From Buchnera aphidicola (Periphyllus acericola) (GTDB taxonomy: Bacteria; Pseudomonadota; Gammaproteobacteria; Enterobacterales; Enterobacteriaceae), in contig NZ_OZ026466.1 of the NCBI RefSeq assembly GCF_964019855.1, positions 1-64,000 of the forward strand: DNA of 64,000 nt, given 5' to 3'. The position numbers and the translations under genes were made by a program. The notes under the pieces were generated by a model. The model ran no database searches. It had not been told where the DNA came from and was given only the letters and a program-made list of their open reading frames with translations. Position 1 is the first letter of the stretch. The number at the start of each line of letters is the position of its first letter. Below are positions 19,493 to 30,667 of the stretch, in pieces.

Positions 19493-20359
19493 TTAAATTC
19501 TTTCTCCAATTCTTTTAAATCTTATTTTGGGAAATATATTTTTATTTTTATTGATGCTAAACCATATGAAATTTGCTTTACCTATTAAATTTTCTTCAGG
19601 TACTAAACCCCAATATCTACTATCAGAACTATTATCTCTATTATCTCCCATAACAAAATAATATCCCTTTGGAACTATCCAAGTACCACAATTATAGTTT
19701 TTTTGTTTATAATAAAAATTTGTTTTATCAATTAAATTATTATTTAAAAATATTTTATGTTTATTATTATTAATTGTTTCTTCCATTATTTTGATGTTTT
19801 TCAGATATATGTATTTTTTATTCTTTTTGTTTATATTTATAATTTTTTTGTATTTTATTATTTCTGAATTATTTATAGAGTTTTTTAAAATATTCTTTAT
19901 TGTTAAAGTTTTAGTAAAAGAGTTATATATAATAATATCTCCAGGTATACCAATAATTCTTTTAATATAATTTATATTTCTATTTTTTGGATATTGAAAT
20001 ACAATTACATCTCCTCTTTTAGCATCTTTAATTTTATATAAAATTTTATTATTGAATGGATTTCTTATATTATAAGCAAATTTTTTTACTATTATATAAT
20101 CTCCAATTAATAATGATGGAATCATAGATCCCGAAGGTATTGTAAATGGTTCAAATAACAATGATCTAAATAACCATATAATTAATAACATAGGAAAAAA
20201 AGAACTAATTTTTTTATAGATATTTTTTTTTTTATATATTAAAATTTTTTTTTTTTTTAATTTATATTTATAGTACAAATTTTTTATTTTTTCTAAACAC
20301 CATATTAAACCAGATGTTATCATAAATAATATTAGTAATTTAGATAATAAATTTGACAT
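19493..20359 (-). CDS. lepB: Signal peptidase I
   Basis: Membrane serine protease that removes signal peptides, 288 aa (E. coli 324). Two N-terminal hydrophobic segments (about 5-22 and 52-70) precede the catalytic Ser motif PSGSMIPSL and the Lys motif DAKRGDVIVFQYP. YIKRIIGIPGD and the C-terminal MGDNRDNSSDSRYWG box are intact. It lies 15 bp downstream of lepA, as in E. coli. Confidence 0.96.
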   Translation of the reverse strand: MSNLLSKLLILFMITSGLIWCLEKIKNLYYKYKLKKKKILIYKKKNIYKKISSFFPMLLIIWLFRSLLFEPFTIPSGSMIPSLLIGDYIIVKKFAYNIRNPFNNKILYKIKDAKRGDVIVFQYPKNRNINYIKRIIGIPGDIIIYNSFTKTLTIKNILKNSINNSEIIKYKKIININKKNKKYIYLKNIKIMEETINNNKHKIFLNNNLIDKTNFYYKQKNYNCGTWIVPKGYYFVMGDNRDNSSDSRYWGLVPEENLIGKANFIWFSINKNKNIFPKIRFKRIGERI

Positions 20360-20374
20360 ATAATAAACCTCATT

Positions 20375-22171
20375 TTAATTTTTATTTATATTCAAAATAG
20401 AAAAGAAAGCTTTTTTTGGTAAATCAATATTTCCTATCCTTTTCATTCTTTTTTTTCCTAATTTTTGTTTTTTTAATAATTTTTTTTTTCTAGAGATATC
20501 TCCTCCATAACATTTTGATAAAACATTTTTTCTTAATTGTTTTATTGTTGCACGGCATATTATTTTATTTTTTATTGATGCTTGTATAGAGATATCAAAT
20601 TGTTGTCTAGGAATCATTTTTTTCATTTTTTCTATAATTTCTCTTCCTTTTTTTTGTGATAAACTTTCATGTACAATAAATGACAAAGCATCAATTTTTT
20701 CAGAATTAATTAAAATATTTAAATGAGTTAGATTAGATTTTTTAAAATATTTAAATTTATATTCTAAAGATGCATATCCGCTAGAAACAGATTTTATTTG
20801 ATCAAAGAAATTTAAAACAATTTCTGACATTGGAATATGATATGTTAAAGATATTTGATGAGAATGATAAATCATTTTTTTTTGAATACCTCTTTTTTGT
20901 ATACATAAAGAAATAATATTTCCAATATATTTTTGTGGTAATAAAATGATGCATTCTGCAATTGGTTCTCTAATTTCTTTATATTTTTCTTTAGTTGGAA
21001 ATTGATTGGGAGAATTAATATATAAAATTTTATTTTTTTTAATCATTTGTATTTCATATGTTACAGTAGGAGGTGTTGAAATTAAATTTAAATTATATTC
21101 TCTTTCTAATCTTTCTTGAACAATTTCCATATGTAAAAGTCCAAGAAATCCACATTTAAATCCGAAACCTAAAGCTTGTGAATTTTCTGGTTCATAATAT
21201 AATGATGCATCATTTAAACTTAATTTTCCTAATGCATCACGAAAATTTTCATATTGATTAGTATCTACTGTATACAATCCAGCATATATTTGTGGTTTTA
21301 TTTTTTTAAATCCTGGAAGTTTTTTAACACATGAATTATTAGTTGAAGTTAATGTATCTCCTACAGGTACTGCAAGTATATTTTTAATTCCACATATAAT
21401 CCATCCTACTTCTCCACAATTTAATTTTTTTAAAGATATTTGTTTAGGAGTAAAAATTCCAATTTTTTCAACTTTATATTTTTTTTTTGTACTCATTACT
21501 TGAATTTCTGATCCTTTAGAAATAAATCCATTTTTTATTCTTATTAAAGAAACTACTCCTAAATAATTATCAAACCATGAATCAATTATGATAGCTTGAA
21601 GGTAGTTTTTTTGAGAACCTGATGGTGATGGAATTTTATGAATAATTTTTTCTAATAAATTTTTTACTCCAAATCCAGTTTTAGCAGAACAAAAAATTGA
21701 ATTTTTTGAAGAAATTCCAATAATATCTTCTATTTCATGAAGAACTCTATCTGGATCAGCATGAGGTAAATCAATTTTATTAATAACAGGAATTATTTTT
21801 ATATTCATATCTAATGCTGTATAACAATTTGTTAATGTTTGAGCTTCTATTCCTTGTGTTGAATCAATTACAAGTAAAGCGCCTTCACATGCTGATAAAG
21901 AACGTTCTACTTCATAAGAAAAATTAACGTGTCCTGGTGTATCTATGCAATTTAAATAATATTTTTTTTTATTTTTTGATGTATATTGCATTGTTACTGT
22001 TTGTGCTTTTATTGTAATTCCTCTTTCTTTTTCTATATCCATAGTATCTAACATACAAGAAGAAATTTCTCTTTCTTTTAAATTTCCACAAATTTGAATT
22101 AATCTATCAGCTAAAGTGGATTTTCCATGATCGATATGTGCAATAATAGAAAAATTTCTTATATTTTTCAT
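20375..22171 (-). CDS. lepA: Elongation factor 4 (LepA)
   Basis: Ribosome-associated GTPase (EF4), 598 aa (E. coli 599). The G motifs are [30 protein letters not shown] and NKIDLP. The EF-G-like domains III and V and the LepA-specific C-terminal domain ([20 protein letters not shown] region) are all present. It heads the lepA-lepB-rnc-era-acpS operon. A 283-bp AT-rich spacer separates it from divergent mnmA. Confidence 0.97.
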   Translation of the reverse strand: MKNIRNFSIIAHIDHGKSTLADRLIQICGNLKEREISSCMLDTMDIEKERGITIKAQTVTMQYTSKNKKKYYLNCIDTPGHVNFSYEVERSLSACEGALLVIDSTQGIEAQTLTNCYTALDMNIKIIPVINKIDLPHADPDRVLHEIEDIIGISSKNSIFCSAKTGFGVKNLLEKIIHKIPSPSGSQKNYLQAIIIDSWFDNYLGVVSLIRIKNGFISKGSEIQVMSTKKKYKVEKIGIFTPKQISLKKLNCGEVGWIICGIKNILAVPVGDTLTSTNNSCVKKLPGFKKIKPQIYAGLYTVDTNQYENFRDALGKLSLNDASLYYEPENSQALGFGFKCGFLGLLHMEIVQERLEREYNLNLISTPPTVTYEIQMIKKNKILYINSPNQFPTKEKYKEIREPIAECIILLPQKYIGNIISLCIQKRGIQKKMIYHSHQISLTYHIPMSEIVLNFFDQIKSVSSGYASLEYKFKYFKKSNLTHLNILINSEKIDALSFIVHESLSQKKGREIIEKMKKMIPRQQFDISIQASIKNKIICRATIKQLRKNVLSKCYGGDISRKKKLLKKQKLGKKRMKRIGNIDLPKKAFFSILNINKN

Positions 22172-22445
22172 TAAATTTTGTACACCATAAAAAATTTTAT
22201 ATAAGTAACATAAAATATTTTTTTAAATAAAATTTATTTAAAAATTTTATTTATAATTTATAAGATAATTTTATGAAATATTTAATATTTTGTAAAAAAT
22301 TTTAATTTATATTAATTTTTTTTAATAAAAATATAATTATTTATTAACTATTTTTTATAGAATATTTATTAAAATTTATTATAACATAGTTCATTATTAG
22401 AATAAAAAATTCAGTTTTTAAAAATATTTTAAAAAAAAAAAAATT

Positions 22446-22450
22446 AGGAG
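22446..22450 (+). promoter_or_regulatory. Ribosome binding site deciding the mnmA start
   Basis: AGGAG lies 7 bases before the ATG at 22458. The in-frame TTG at 22455 is too close to it, so ATG is preferred. Confidence 0.6.
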
Positions 22451-22457
22451 AGTATTG

Positions 22458-23561
22458 ATGTTACGTAAAAAAAAGGTTATTGTTGCAATGTCTGGTGGTG
22501 TTGATTCTTCTGTTTCTGCTTGGTTACTTAAGAAAAAATATGTTGTTGAAGGACTATTTATGAAAAATTGGGAAGAAGAAGATAGTTCAAAATATTGTAA
22601 TTCTAAAAAAGATTTAAAAGATGCACAAGATGTTTGTAAATCTTTAAATATTATATTGCATACTGTAAATTTTTCTCTAGAATATTGGAATTTTGTTTTT
22701 AAAAATTTTTTATCTGAACATAAAAAAGGAAGAACTCCTAATCCAGATATATTATGTAATAAAGAAATTAAATTTAAAATGTTTTTAAGATTTTCAATAG
22801 AATTTTTAAAAGCTGATTATATTGCTACTGGACATTATGCTATAAATCTTTTTCAAAATCATTCATATTTTTTATTAAAAGGAATAGATCGAATTAAAGA
22901 TCAAAGCTATTTTTTATATACTTTAAATCAAAATCAATTAAAAAAAATTTTATTTCCTTTAGGTATTTTTAAAAAATCAAAAGTTCGATCTATTGCCGAA
23001 AAAATAAATTTAAAAGTTTATAAAAAAAAAGATTCAACTGGAATATGTTTTATTCAACCAAAATTTTATAGAAAATTTTTAAATAAATATATTCCTCAAA
23101 AAAAAGGAAAAATTTTAACAATTAAAAAAGATTTTATAGGATATCATTTTGGTTTATTCAATTATACTTTAGGTCAAAGAAAAGGATTAAATATAGGAGG
23201 ATTAAAAAATTATAAAAATATTCCATGGTATGTAGTTGAAAAAGATTTAAAAAATAATTTTTTAATAGTAGATCAAGGGATAAATAATATTAATTTATTA
23301 TCTTTAGGGTTATTTATTAAAAAAATTCATTGGATTAATAATATTTTAATTAATTTTCCGTTAAAATGTAATGTTAAAACAAGATATTCTCAAATTGAAT
23401 GTTCTTGCACAATTAAAAAAAAAAAAAATAAATTTAAAGTAATTTTTTTATCTCCTATTTCTTCTATTACTCCAGGACAATCTGCTGTATTTTATTTAAA
23501 AAATATTTGTTTAGGTGGTGGAATCATTCATAAAAGAATTCCATTAAAAAAAAATTTTTAA
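22458..23561 (+). CDS. mnmA: tRNA-uridine 2-sulfurtransferase MnmA
   Basis: Thiolates U34 of tRNA-Lys, tRNA-Glu and tRNA-Gln, 367 aa from the chosen ATG (E. coli 368). The PP-loop ATP motif is [15 protein letters not shown]. The catalytic cysteines are in [13 protein letters not shown] and STGICFIQP. The C-terminal beta domain ends [18 protein letters not shown]. An upstream in-frame TTG would add one residue. In E. coli the next genes are hflD and purB; here a 736-bp gap follows. Confidence 0.97.
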   Translation: MLRKKKVIVAMSGGVDSSVSAWLLKKKYVVEGLFMKNWEEEDSSKYCNSKKDLKDAQDVCKSLNIILHTVNFSLEYWNFVFKNFLSEHKKGRTPNPDILCNKEIKFKMFLRFSIEFLKADYIATGHYAINLFQNHSYFLLKGIDRIKDQSYFLYTLNQNQLKKILFPLGIFKKSKVRSIAEKINLKVYKKKDSTGICFIQPKFYRKFLNKYIPQKKGKILTIKKDFIGYHFGLFNYTLGQRKGLNIGGLKNYKNIPWYVVEKDLKNNFLIVDQGINNINLLSLGLFIKKIHWINNILINFPLKCNVKTRYSQIECSCTIKKKKNKFKVIFLSPISSITPGQSAVFYLKNICLGGGIIHKRIPLKKNF

Positions 23562-24297
23562 AAAAAATTTTTTATTTTTTTTTAAAATTTTTATAAATTT
23601 AAATAAATTTATTAATTTATTTTTTATAAATTATTTCTATATTATATGGTTTTTATTAAAAATTTATAAAAATTTAAAAAATCTATTTAGTTAATATATT
23701 TTTATCATATATATTTTATTTAGTGAATTTTATTAGTTAAAATATTTGTTTTTAAATACAATTAATTAAAGAATTTTTTATTATTTAATAATTAAATTAA
23801 AAATTATTTTAAAAATATATATAAAATTAAAAATAATTTTAAAATATAACTAATGATAGTATAAAATTTATTATTTTAATTTTAAAATATAAACTTATTA
23901 AAAATAAATTATAATGAAATAATTTGAGAGTTTTTTTTATATAAATTTTTAATAAAATTAATAATGTTATATATATTTTAATTATAAAAAATTTTAAAGA
24001 AAATTTTATTTTTTAAAATTGGAGTAAAATTTTTAATAAAATGAATTTAAAAAAAAATAAAAAAAATTAATATAAAATAAAATAAAAAAAAAATATTAAA
24101 AAAATTTATAAAAATTTTAATTATTTAAAAAGATAAATTATAAAATTAAATTTTCTTGAATTAGATTTTAAAATTTATATATTTTAATAAAAAAAATAAA
24201 ATTTTTAAATTTTTCATAAATTTTTATATAAAATTTTTTAAAAAAAATATTTATTTAAAAAATAAAAAAATAAGAAATATAATAAAAAGGAACACAA
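23562..24297. other. Long AT-rich gap without recognisable genes
   Basis: These 736 bp are almost pure A/T with stops in every frame. The E. coli neighbours of mnmA, hflD and purB, are absent. I compared the forward frames by eye with HflD and PurB blocks and saw no convincing match, so any remnant is beyond recognition. The fabI ribosome binding site (AAGGA, 24287-24291) is at the right edge. Confidence 0.6.
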
Positions 24298-25068
24298 ATG
24301 GGATTTTTATTAAATAAAAAGATTTTAATTATTGGAGTTTATAATAAATTTTCTATTGCTTATGGTATAGCTAAATCTATGTATTTTCATGGAGCTAAAT
24401 TAGCTTTTACTTATGAAAAAAAAAAATTTAAAAAAAAAATAAAATTGATTTCAAAAAAATTTAATTCTAATATTTATATAAAATGTAATTTATTAAAAAA
24501 TAATGACATTAAGAATTTATTTTTAAAAATAAAATCTTTATGGAAAAATTTTGATGGAATTGTTCATTCTATAGCTTTTTTAGAAAAAAAATATTTTAAT
24601 AAAAATTATGTTGATTCTATTACAAAAAAATCCTTTAATAAATCTCATGAAGTTGGTTCATATAGTTTTGTTTTATTATCAAAATATTTAAAACCTATTT
24701 TAAATAAAAATTCAAGTTTATTAACTATATCTTATTTAGGTTCAACAAGATGTATATTAAATTATAATTTAATGGGTTTAGTTAAAGCTTCTTTAGAATC
24801 GAATGTTAGATATATGGCTTGTGCTTTAGGACCTAATATTCGAGTCAATGCTATTTCTCCTGGACCTGTTAAAACTTCTTCTTCTTATGTTATTAATGGA
24901 TTTCAAAAAATTTTAGATTTAAATAAAAATTTTTCACCAATTAAACGTAATATTTCGATTAATGAAATAGGAAATGTTGCATCTTTTTTAGCTAGTAATT
25001 TATCTTCTGGAATTACAGGTCAAATAATATATGTTGACGGTGGATTTAATATTGTTGGTATTTTTTAA
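24298..25068 (+). CDS. fabI: Enoyl-[acyl-carrier-protein] reductase (NADH)
   Basis: Final reduction of each fatty acid elongation cycle, a short-chain dehydrogenase of 256 aa (E. coli 262). The NADH motif is GVYNKFSIAYGIAKSM. Catalytic residues lie in SYLGSTRCILNYNLMGLVKASLE (Tyr 146, Tyr 156 and Lys 163 equivalents). The C-terminus VDGGFNIVGIF is a few residues short. AAGGA precedes the ATG by 6 bases. Together with acpS it indicates retention of acyl-ACP, the octanoyl donor used by LipB. Confidence 0.96.
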   Translation: MGFLLNKKILIIGVYNKFSIAYGIAKSMYFHGAKLAFTYEKKKFKKKIKLISKKFNSNIYIKCNLLKNNDIKNLFLKIKSLWKNFDGIVHSIAFLEKKYFNKNYVDSITKKSFNKSHEVGSYSFVLLSKYLKPILNKNSSLLTISYLGSTRCILNYNLMGLVKASLESNVRYMACALGPNIRVNAISPGPVKTSSSYVINGFQKILDLNKNFSPIKRNISINEIGNVASFLASNLSSGITGQIIYVDGGFNIVGIF

Positions 25069-25238
25069 ATATTTAAAATTTTTTTGGAATTATATATATA
25101 ATTTTGTTTGGTCTTTTATTAAAATCATAGTATATTAATTTTATATATTTAATATTTAAGATATTTAAATTTTTTGTAAATGTATTTTATTATATTTTAT
25201 ATAATTTATAAAATTAAAATATTTTAGGCTAAATTATT

Positions 25239-27191
25239 ATGTTTGAAAATAATCGAATTTTACTTAATCTAAAAAAAAAATTAAAAATAAATACACCAAG
25301 AGTAGAAGGAATTGTAAAAAAATCTAATAAAGGATTTGGATTTTTAGAAATTAATTCTAAAAATAGTTATTTTATTCCTCCAAAAAAAATTAAAAAAGTA
25401 ATGCATGGTGACAAAATTATTGCTCGTATTGGTTTTTCTAAGAATAGAGAAATAGTAATTCCAGAAAAACTTGTTGAACCTTTTTTAAATACTTTTGTTG
25501 GTCGTTTACAAAAAATTAATAAGAAATTATTTATAATACCTGATTATCCTTTTTTAAAAGAATTTATTCCATGTAATTTTTTACTTAAAGATAAATTATC
25601 TTATGAATCTGGTGATTGGTTTTTAGCAAAATTAACTAAGCATAAATTAAAAGATAATAATGTTTTTCATGCTGAAATTATAAAATTTATTTCAAAAAAA
25701 AAAGATCCTTTTACACAATGGTTTGTTACTTTAACAAAACATGGTCTTAAATCTTCTGAACCAAAATGTAAAATTAAAAAAAATATTTTATTTGATGAAA
25801 ACTTTAAAAAAAGAAAAGATTTAACTCATTTAAATTTTATTACAATTGATAGTAATAATACTCAAGATATTGATGATGCTGTATTTATTAAAAAAGTTGA
25901 AAATGATTGTTTAGAATTAACAGTTGCCATTTCAGATGTTACTTCATATGTAAATTATAATAGTGAATTAGATATTATTGCTTCAAAAAGAGGATTTACA
26001 AATTATTTACCTGGATTTAATATTCCAATGTTGCCTCGATTTTTATCTGAAAATTTATGTTCTTTACAACCTTATGAAAAACGTCCTGTACTTGCTTGTA
26101 CTATGATAATATCAAAAAATGGAAAAATTAAAAAAAATAGTAATTTTTTTTTAGCATGGATAAAATCTCATGGAAAACTTTCATATAAAAATGTTTCAGA
26201 TTTTTTAGAAAAGAAAAGTTTTTGGAAACCATTAAATAAAAAAATAGAAGAACAAATATTATTATTATATGATTTTTGTATATCTCGTATAAAATGGAGA
26301 AAAAAAAATTCTTTAATTTTTCCAGATAGAAATGAATATAAATTTAATTTATCTAAAAATTGTGAAATCTTAAATATTTCTATTGAAAAAAGAAGAATTG
26401 CTCATAAAATTATTGAAGAATGTATGATATCTGCTAATTTTATTGCAGCAAATACTTTATTTAAAAATAAATGTTTAGGATTATATAATAATCATTCTGG
26501 TTTTGATTTATCTGGTGCTAATCAAATTTCATTATTATTAATTAAAAAAAAAATTTTTATTAATTCAAAAGAATTACTTACGTTAAAAGGATTTTGTAAT
26601 TTATATAGAATTTTAGAAAATAAAAAATATAAATATTTAAATAGTAGAATTAGAAGATTTCAATCGTTTAGTGAAATTAGTTTTAATCCTCATCCTCATT
26701 ATGCTTTAGGTTTTAAAAGATATGCGACATGGACATCTCCAATTAGAAAATATGGAGATTTAATAAATCATAGATTTTTAAAATCAATGATTTTTAATAA
26801 AAAACCTATTTTTTTAAAAAATGATATTCTTCAAAAAATTTCTAATCAAAAAAGAAAACATAGATTGTCAGAAAGAGAAATTCAAGATTTTTTATATATA
26901 AAATATTTTAAAACTAAAAATTTAAAAAATTTAATATTTAATGCTGAAATTTTTGAAGTATCTAAAGGAGGTATTCGAGCAAAATTATTAGAAAATGGAG
27001 CTAATATTTTTATTCCAAATTCTTTTATTCATAACATTCGTTCAGAATTAGATTTTAATAAAGAAGAAGGATTAATTTTTATTAATGGAAAAATATTCTA
27101 TAAAATTTCAGACATTATTAAAGTAAATTTAATAGATATCAGAATAGACACAAAAAATATTATAGCAAAACCTATTATAAAATTAAAATAA
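25239..27191 (+). CDS. rnb: Exoribonuclease II
   Basis: Processive 3'-5' RNA exonuclease, 650 aa (E. coli 644). Two N-terminal cold-shock-like domains are followed by the RNB catalytic domain with IDSNNTQDIDDAVFI (metal-binding aspartates near residues 206-215), the RNB signature NHSGFDLSG...YALGFKRYATWTSPIRKYGDLINHR, and a C-terminal S1 domain (SKGGIRAKLLENGANIFIP). All expected blocks are present. Confidence 0.96.
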   Translation: MFENNRILLNLKKKLKINTPRVEGIVKKSNKGFGFLEINSKNSYFIPPKKIKKVMHGDKIIARIGFSKNREIVIPEKLVEPFLNTFVGRLQKINKKLFIIPDYPFLKEFIPCNFLLKDKLSYESGDWFLAKLTKHKLKDNNVFHAEIIKFISKKKDPFTQWFVTLTKHGLKSSEPKCKIKKNILFDENFKKRKDLTHLNFITIDSNNTQDIDDAVFIKKVENDCLELTVAISDVTSYVNYNSELDIIASKRGFTNYLPGFNIPMLPRFLSENLCSLQPYEKRPVLACTMIISKNGKIKKNSNFFLAWIKSHGKLSYKNVSDFLEKKSFWKPLNKKIEEQILLLYDFCISRIKWRKKNSLIFPDRNEYKFNLSKNCEILNISIEKRRIAHKIIEECMISANFIAANTLFKNKCLGLYNNHSGFDLSGANQISLLLIKKKIFINSKELLTLKGFCNLYRILENKKYKYLNSRIRRFQSFSEISFNPHPHYALGFKRYATWTSPIRKYGDLINHRFLKSMIFNKKPIFLKNDILQKISNQKRKHRLSEREIQDFLYIKYFKTKNLKNLIFNAEIFEVSKGGIRAKLLENGANIFIPNSFIHNIRSELDFNKEEGLIFINGKIFYKISDIIKVNLIDIRIDTKNIIAKPIIKLK

Positions 27192-27348
27192 TTTTTTCAA
27201 TAAATTAATATAAATAAATTTTATTAATATTTTTTTAAAAAATATTTTCAGTATAATAAAGAATAATTTAATAAAAAATCATATAATTTTAAGTTTTATA
27301 AAAAATTTTAAAATTCAACCTTTAAATTTTAACTTATATCAGGAATAT

Positions 27349-27966
27349 ATGAATATATTTAATTTTGATTATTCTATTTATGTAAATTTTTTTATTAGTT
27401 TATTTGTTTTAGTTAATCCTATTGGAATGATTCCTATTTTTACAAGTATGACAAATAATATTTCTTATAGAGAACGAAATAGAATTAATCGTATTGCAAA
27501 TTTTTCAGCTTTTATAATATTGTGTGTGTCTTTATTAATTGGTCAAAATATTTTAGATTTTTTTAAAATTTCTATTTCTTCTTTTAGAATTTCTGGAGGA
27601 ATTTTAATTTTTATGACATCTTTATCTATGATTTTTGATAAAAAAAATGTACGAAATAAGAAAAAAAAAATAAATTTAAAAAATATTGCAATTATACCTT
27701 TATCTATGCCTTTAATTTCTGGTCCAGGAGCTATTAGTTCTACTATACTTTGGAATAATGAAAATCCTGGATTTTTTAATATAATTATTTGTATTTTAAT
27801 TATGTTAATTTTTTTTTATTTTTGTTATTTAATATTTGAAATATCTCCATTTTTTGTTCAAATTTTAGGAAAAGTTGGTATAGAAATAACAACAAAAATT
27901 ATGGGTTTGTTATTAATGTCTTTAAGTGTAGAATTTGTTGTATCTGGAATTAAATCGATTTTTTAA
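27349..27966 (+). CDS. ychE: MarC-family inner membrane protein YchE
   Basis: A 205-aa integral membrane protein of the UPF0056/MarC family with about six hydrophobic segments. It is closer to E. coli YchE than to YhgN: SSFRISGGILIFMTSLSM, IAIIPLSMPLISGPGAISSTILW and the C-terminal RIMGLLLM-type block (KIMGLLLMSLSVEFVVSGIKSIF) align along the whole length. The biochemical function of the family is not established. AGGA precedes the ATG. It lies between rnb and lipB on the same strand. Confidence 0.85.
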   Translation: MNIFNFDYSIYVNFFISLFVLVNPIGMIPIFTSMTNNISYRERNRINRIANFSAFIILCVSLLIGQNILDFFKISISSFRISGGILIFMTSLSMIFDKKNVRNKKKKINLKNIAIIPLSMPLISGPGAISSTILWNNENPGFFNIIICILIMLIFFYFCYLIFEISPFFVQILGKVGIEITTKIMGLLLMSLSVEFVVSGIKSIF

Positions 27967-28017
27967 ATTTTATTATATAAATAAATAAATTTTTTACTAA
28001 ATAATAAAAAAAAAAAT

Positions 28018-28683
28018 ATGAAAAAAATTTATATTCGGAATTTAGGAAAAACTCATTGTAATATAATTTCTAGTGCTATGCATGTTTTTACAAGATCTAG
28101 AACAATAAAAACTATAGATGAAATATGGTTTACTGAACATTATTCTATTTTTACTCAAGGAATTTTAGAAAAAAATAAAAATATAATAAAAAAAATAAAA
28201 AATATTCCAATTGAATTACATGATAGAGGGGGAAAAATTACTTATCATGGACCTGGTCAACAATTAGTTTATATTTTAATTAATTTAAAAAAAAATAAAA
28301 TAAATATAAAAAAATTTTTATTTTTAATAGAAAAAGTTATAATTAATACATTAAAAATTTTTTCCATTGAATCTTATAGTGTTACAAAATTTCCTGGTAT
28401 TTATATTAACAAAAAAAAATTTTGTTCGATTGGTTTTAGGATAATAAATAATTGTTCATTATATGGAATATCTTATAATATTAATACTAATTTAAAACCA
28501 TATGATTATATAAATCCTTGTGGAAATAAATTTATTAAAATGATTAATTTAAGGGATATAAATCCAATGATAACTATGAAAATTTTTAGAAAAAAATTTA
28601 TAGAAGTATTTACAAAAATTTTTAAATATCAAGAAATTTATAAATCTTCCTATAATGTTTTAGATAAAATTGATTTAAATTAA
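28018..28683 (+). CDS. lipB: Octanoyl-[ACP]:protein N-octanoyltransferase
   Basis: Transfers octanoate from ACP to lipoyl domains, 221 aa (E. coli 213). The signature ELHDRGGKITYHGPGQQLVYI is intact, and KFCSIGFRI carries the conserved Lys. The residue at the catalytic Cys position falls in PYDYINPCGNKFIKMINL (Cys kept). No Shine-Dalgarno is visible before the ATG. It works with lipA 120 bp downstream; the lipoyl domain of SucB encoded at 48088-49224 is one substrate. Confidence 0.95.
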   Translation: MKKIYIRNLGKTHCNIISSAMHVFTRSRTIKTIDEIWFTEHYSIFTQGILEKNKNIIKKIKNIPIELHDRGGKITYHGPGQQLVYILINLKKNKINIKKFLFLIEKVIINTLKIFSIESYSVTKFPGIYINKKKFCSIGFRIINNCSLYGISYNINTNLKPYDYINPCGNKFIKMINLRDINPMITMKIFRKKFIEVFTKIFKYQEIYKSSYNVLDKIDLN

Positions 28684-28805
28684 ATATTTTATTTATTTTT
28701 TATAAAATTATATTTTATATATTATTTTTTAAAAAATATATAAAAAGTACAATTTAATTTATTTTTTTTTTAAAATATATTTATATTATAAGTTGAGTGT
28801 TTTAA

Positions 28806-29660
28806 ATGTTAAGAAAACCTAGTTGGATTAAAATAAAAATTCCAAAGAATTCTACTAAAGTTGAAAATATTAAAAATGTTTTAAGAAGAAATTCTTTAAA
28901 CACAGTTTGTGAAGAAGCACAATGTCCTAATTTAACTGAATGTTTTAATAAAGGAACAGCAACTTTTTTAATACTCGGTTCTATCTGTACGAGAAAATGT
29001 CCTTTTTGTGGTGTAAAAAAAGGAAGACCTAAAAATATTGATTTAAATGAACCAAAAAAATTAGCAAAAGTTATTTCATATATGAATTTAAAATATGTTG
29101 TTTTAACTTCTGTTAATCGTGATGATTTAAAAGATGGAGGAGTTTCACAATTTATTAATTGTATTAAAGAAATTAGAAAAATTAAAAATGTTAAAATAGA
29201 AATATTAGTTCCAGACTTTAGAAAAAAAGAAAAAATTGCATTAAAATTAATGAAAGATAATCTTCCAGATGTTTTTAATCATAATATAGAAACAGTTCCA
29301 AGATTATATAAAACTGTTAGGCCAGGAGCAAATTATATAAAATCTTTATTTTTATTAAATAGTTTTAAAAAAAAATTTCCTATGATTCCAACAAAATCTG
29401 GTTTAATGGTTGGTTTAGGAGAAAAAAAAAATGAAATTTTTACAGTTTTAAAAGATCTTCATAATAATGGAGTCTCTATGTTAACAATAGGTCAATATCT
29501 TCAACCAAGTAAGATTCATCTTCCTGTTCAAAAATATTTAACCCATAAAGAATTTAAAAAAATTAAAAAAAAAGCTAAATTTATAGGTTTTAAATATATT
29601 TTTTGTGGACCTTTAGTTAGATCTTCATATCATGCTCATGATCAATATAAAAATATTTAA
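28806..29660 (+). CDS. lipA: Lipoyl synthase
   Basis: Radical SAM enzyme that inserts two sulfurs into octanoyl groups, 284 aa (E. coli 321). The auxiliary cluster cysteines are in CEEAQCPNLTEC, the radical SAM cluster in CTRKCPFC, and the terminal serine ligand in VRSSYHA. The shortening is at the N-terminus, before the cysteine motif, where the family is variable. Confidence 0.96.
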   Translation: MLRKPSWIKIKIPKNSTKVENIKNVLRRNSLNTVCEEAQCPNLTECFNKGTATFLILGSICTRKCPFCGVKKGRPKNIDLNEPKKLAKVISYMNLKYVVLTSVNRDDLKDGGVSQFINCIKEIRKIKNVKIEILVPDFRKKEKIALKLMKDNLPDVFNHNIETVPRLYKTVRPGANYIKSLFLLNSFKKKFPMIPTKSGLMVGLGEKKNEIFTVLKDLHNNGVSMLTIGQYLQPSKIHLPVQKYLTHKEFKKIKKKAKFIGFKYIFCGPLVRSSYHAHDQYKNI

Positions 29661-29702
29661 ATTTATAAAAAATTTTTTTAAATATATTTTTAGAGATTAA
29701 AT

Positions 29703-30431
29703 ATGTTAAATAATACTTTTATAAAACAAATTAAAACAAAAATTATAATTGCATTAGATTTTAAAAAAATTAATCAAGCTATAAATTTAATTAAATTTTT
29801 AGATCCTAAAATTTATAGATTAAAAATTGGAAAAGAAATGTTTTTTTTATTTGGGTTAAGTTTTATAAAAAAAATTATAAATTTAGGTTTTAAAGTATTT
29901 TTAGATTTAAAATTACATGATATTCCAAATACTGTGGAAAAATCTATTAAATCTTTTTCAGATTTAGGTATTTGGATGATTAGCATTCATGCAATGGGAG
30001 GAAAAGAAATGATGAAATCTGCTAAAATGGCTATTTCATCTTATAAAAAAAAACCTCCATTGTTAGTTGCAGTTACTGTTTTGAGTAGTTTAAAAAATAG
30101 AAATTTAAAAGATATAGGGATTTTTATTTCTTTAAAAAAGTATGTTTTATTGTTATCAAAATTATGTAAAAAAATTGGTTTAGATGGAGTTATTTGTCCT
30201 GGAAATTTTTCAAATAATATAAAGAATTTTTTAGGAAAAGATTTTAAAGTTATTTCACCTGGAGTAAGATTTTTAGGAACTGAATCTCATGATCAAAAAA
30301 ACGTTATTATTCCAGAAGATGTTTCAAAATTAAATATTGATTATATTGTATTAGGAAGAATAATTACTCTTTCTAGAAATCCAATTCAAGATTTAAATTT
30401 AGTTAAATCAAAAATAAATAATTTTATATAA
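29703..30431 (+). CDS. pyrF: Orotidine 5'-phosphate decarboxylase
   Basis: Last step of UMP synthesis, 242 aa (E. coli 245). Blocks: IALDF near the start, KIGKEMFFLFG, the catalytic FLDLKLHDIPNTV (Lys-x-x-Asp), and the phosphate-binding VISPGVRF and IVLGRIIT. It is followed by 800 bp without an intact gene, which contain the ribA fossil. Confidence 0.96.
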   Translation: MLNNTFIKQIKTKIIIALDFKKINQAINLIKFLDPKIYRLKIGKEMFFLFGLSFIKKIINLGFKVFLDLKLHDIPNTVEKSIKSFSDLGIWMISIHAMGGKEMMKSAKMAISSYKKKPPLLVAVTVLSSLKNRNLKDIGIFISLKKYVLLLSKLCKKIGLDGVICPGNFSNNIKNFLGKDFKVISPGVRFLGTESHDQKNVIIPEDVSKLNIDYIVLGRIITLSRNPIQDLNLVKSKINNFI

Positions 30432-30667
30432 AATTATTTATTTTTTTTATGTTTTATATTTTTTATAAAAATTAATTAAAATTGTTATAGAGACTTTATA
30501 AGCTTCAAAAAAAATAAAATAAAAAAAAAAAAAATAAAATAAAAAAAATAACTTTATCTATTTTTCTAAAAAAATTTGGAAATTTTTCAATTGTATATTT
30601 TTAAGAAAAAAATATTTTATAAAAAAAATATTTTTTTAATATATTTAAATTTACATAAAAAAATATA
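30432..30667. other. AT-rich gap between pyrF and the ribA fossil
   Basis: These 236 bp hold long A runs and no recognisable motif. The first 45 codons of ancestral ribA should lie in the right half but are not recognisable. Confidence 0.5.

Noticed and set aside
23562-24297. hflD or purB pseudogene
   Set aside because: By-eye comparison of the forward frames gave no ordered series of matching blocks, unlike gpt and ribA.
25088-25104. AATTATATATATAATT palindrome after fabI as a terminator
   Set aside because: It is a pure AT palindrome of low stability with no distinct T tract; chance is likely at this composition.
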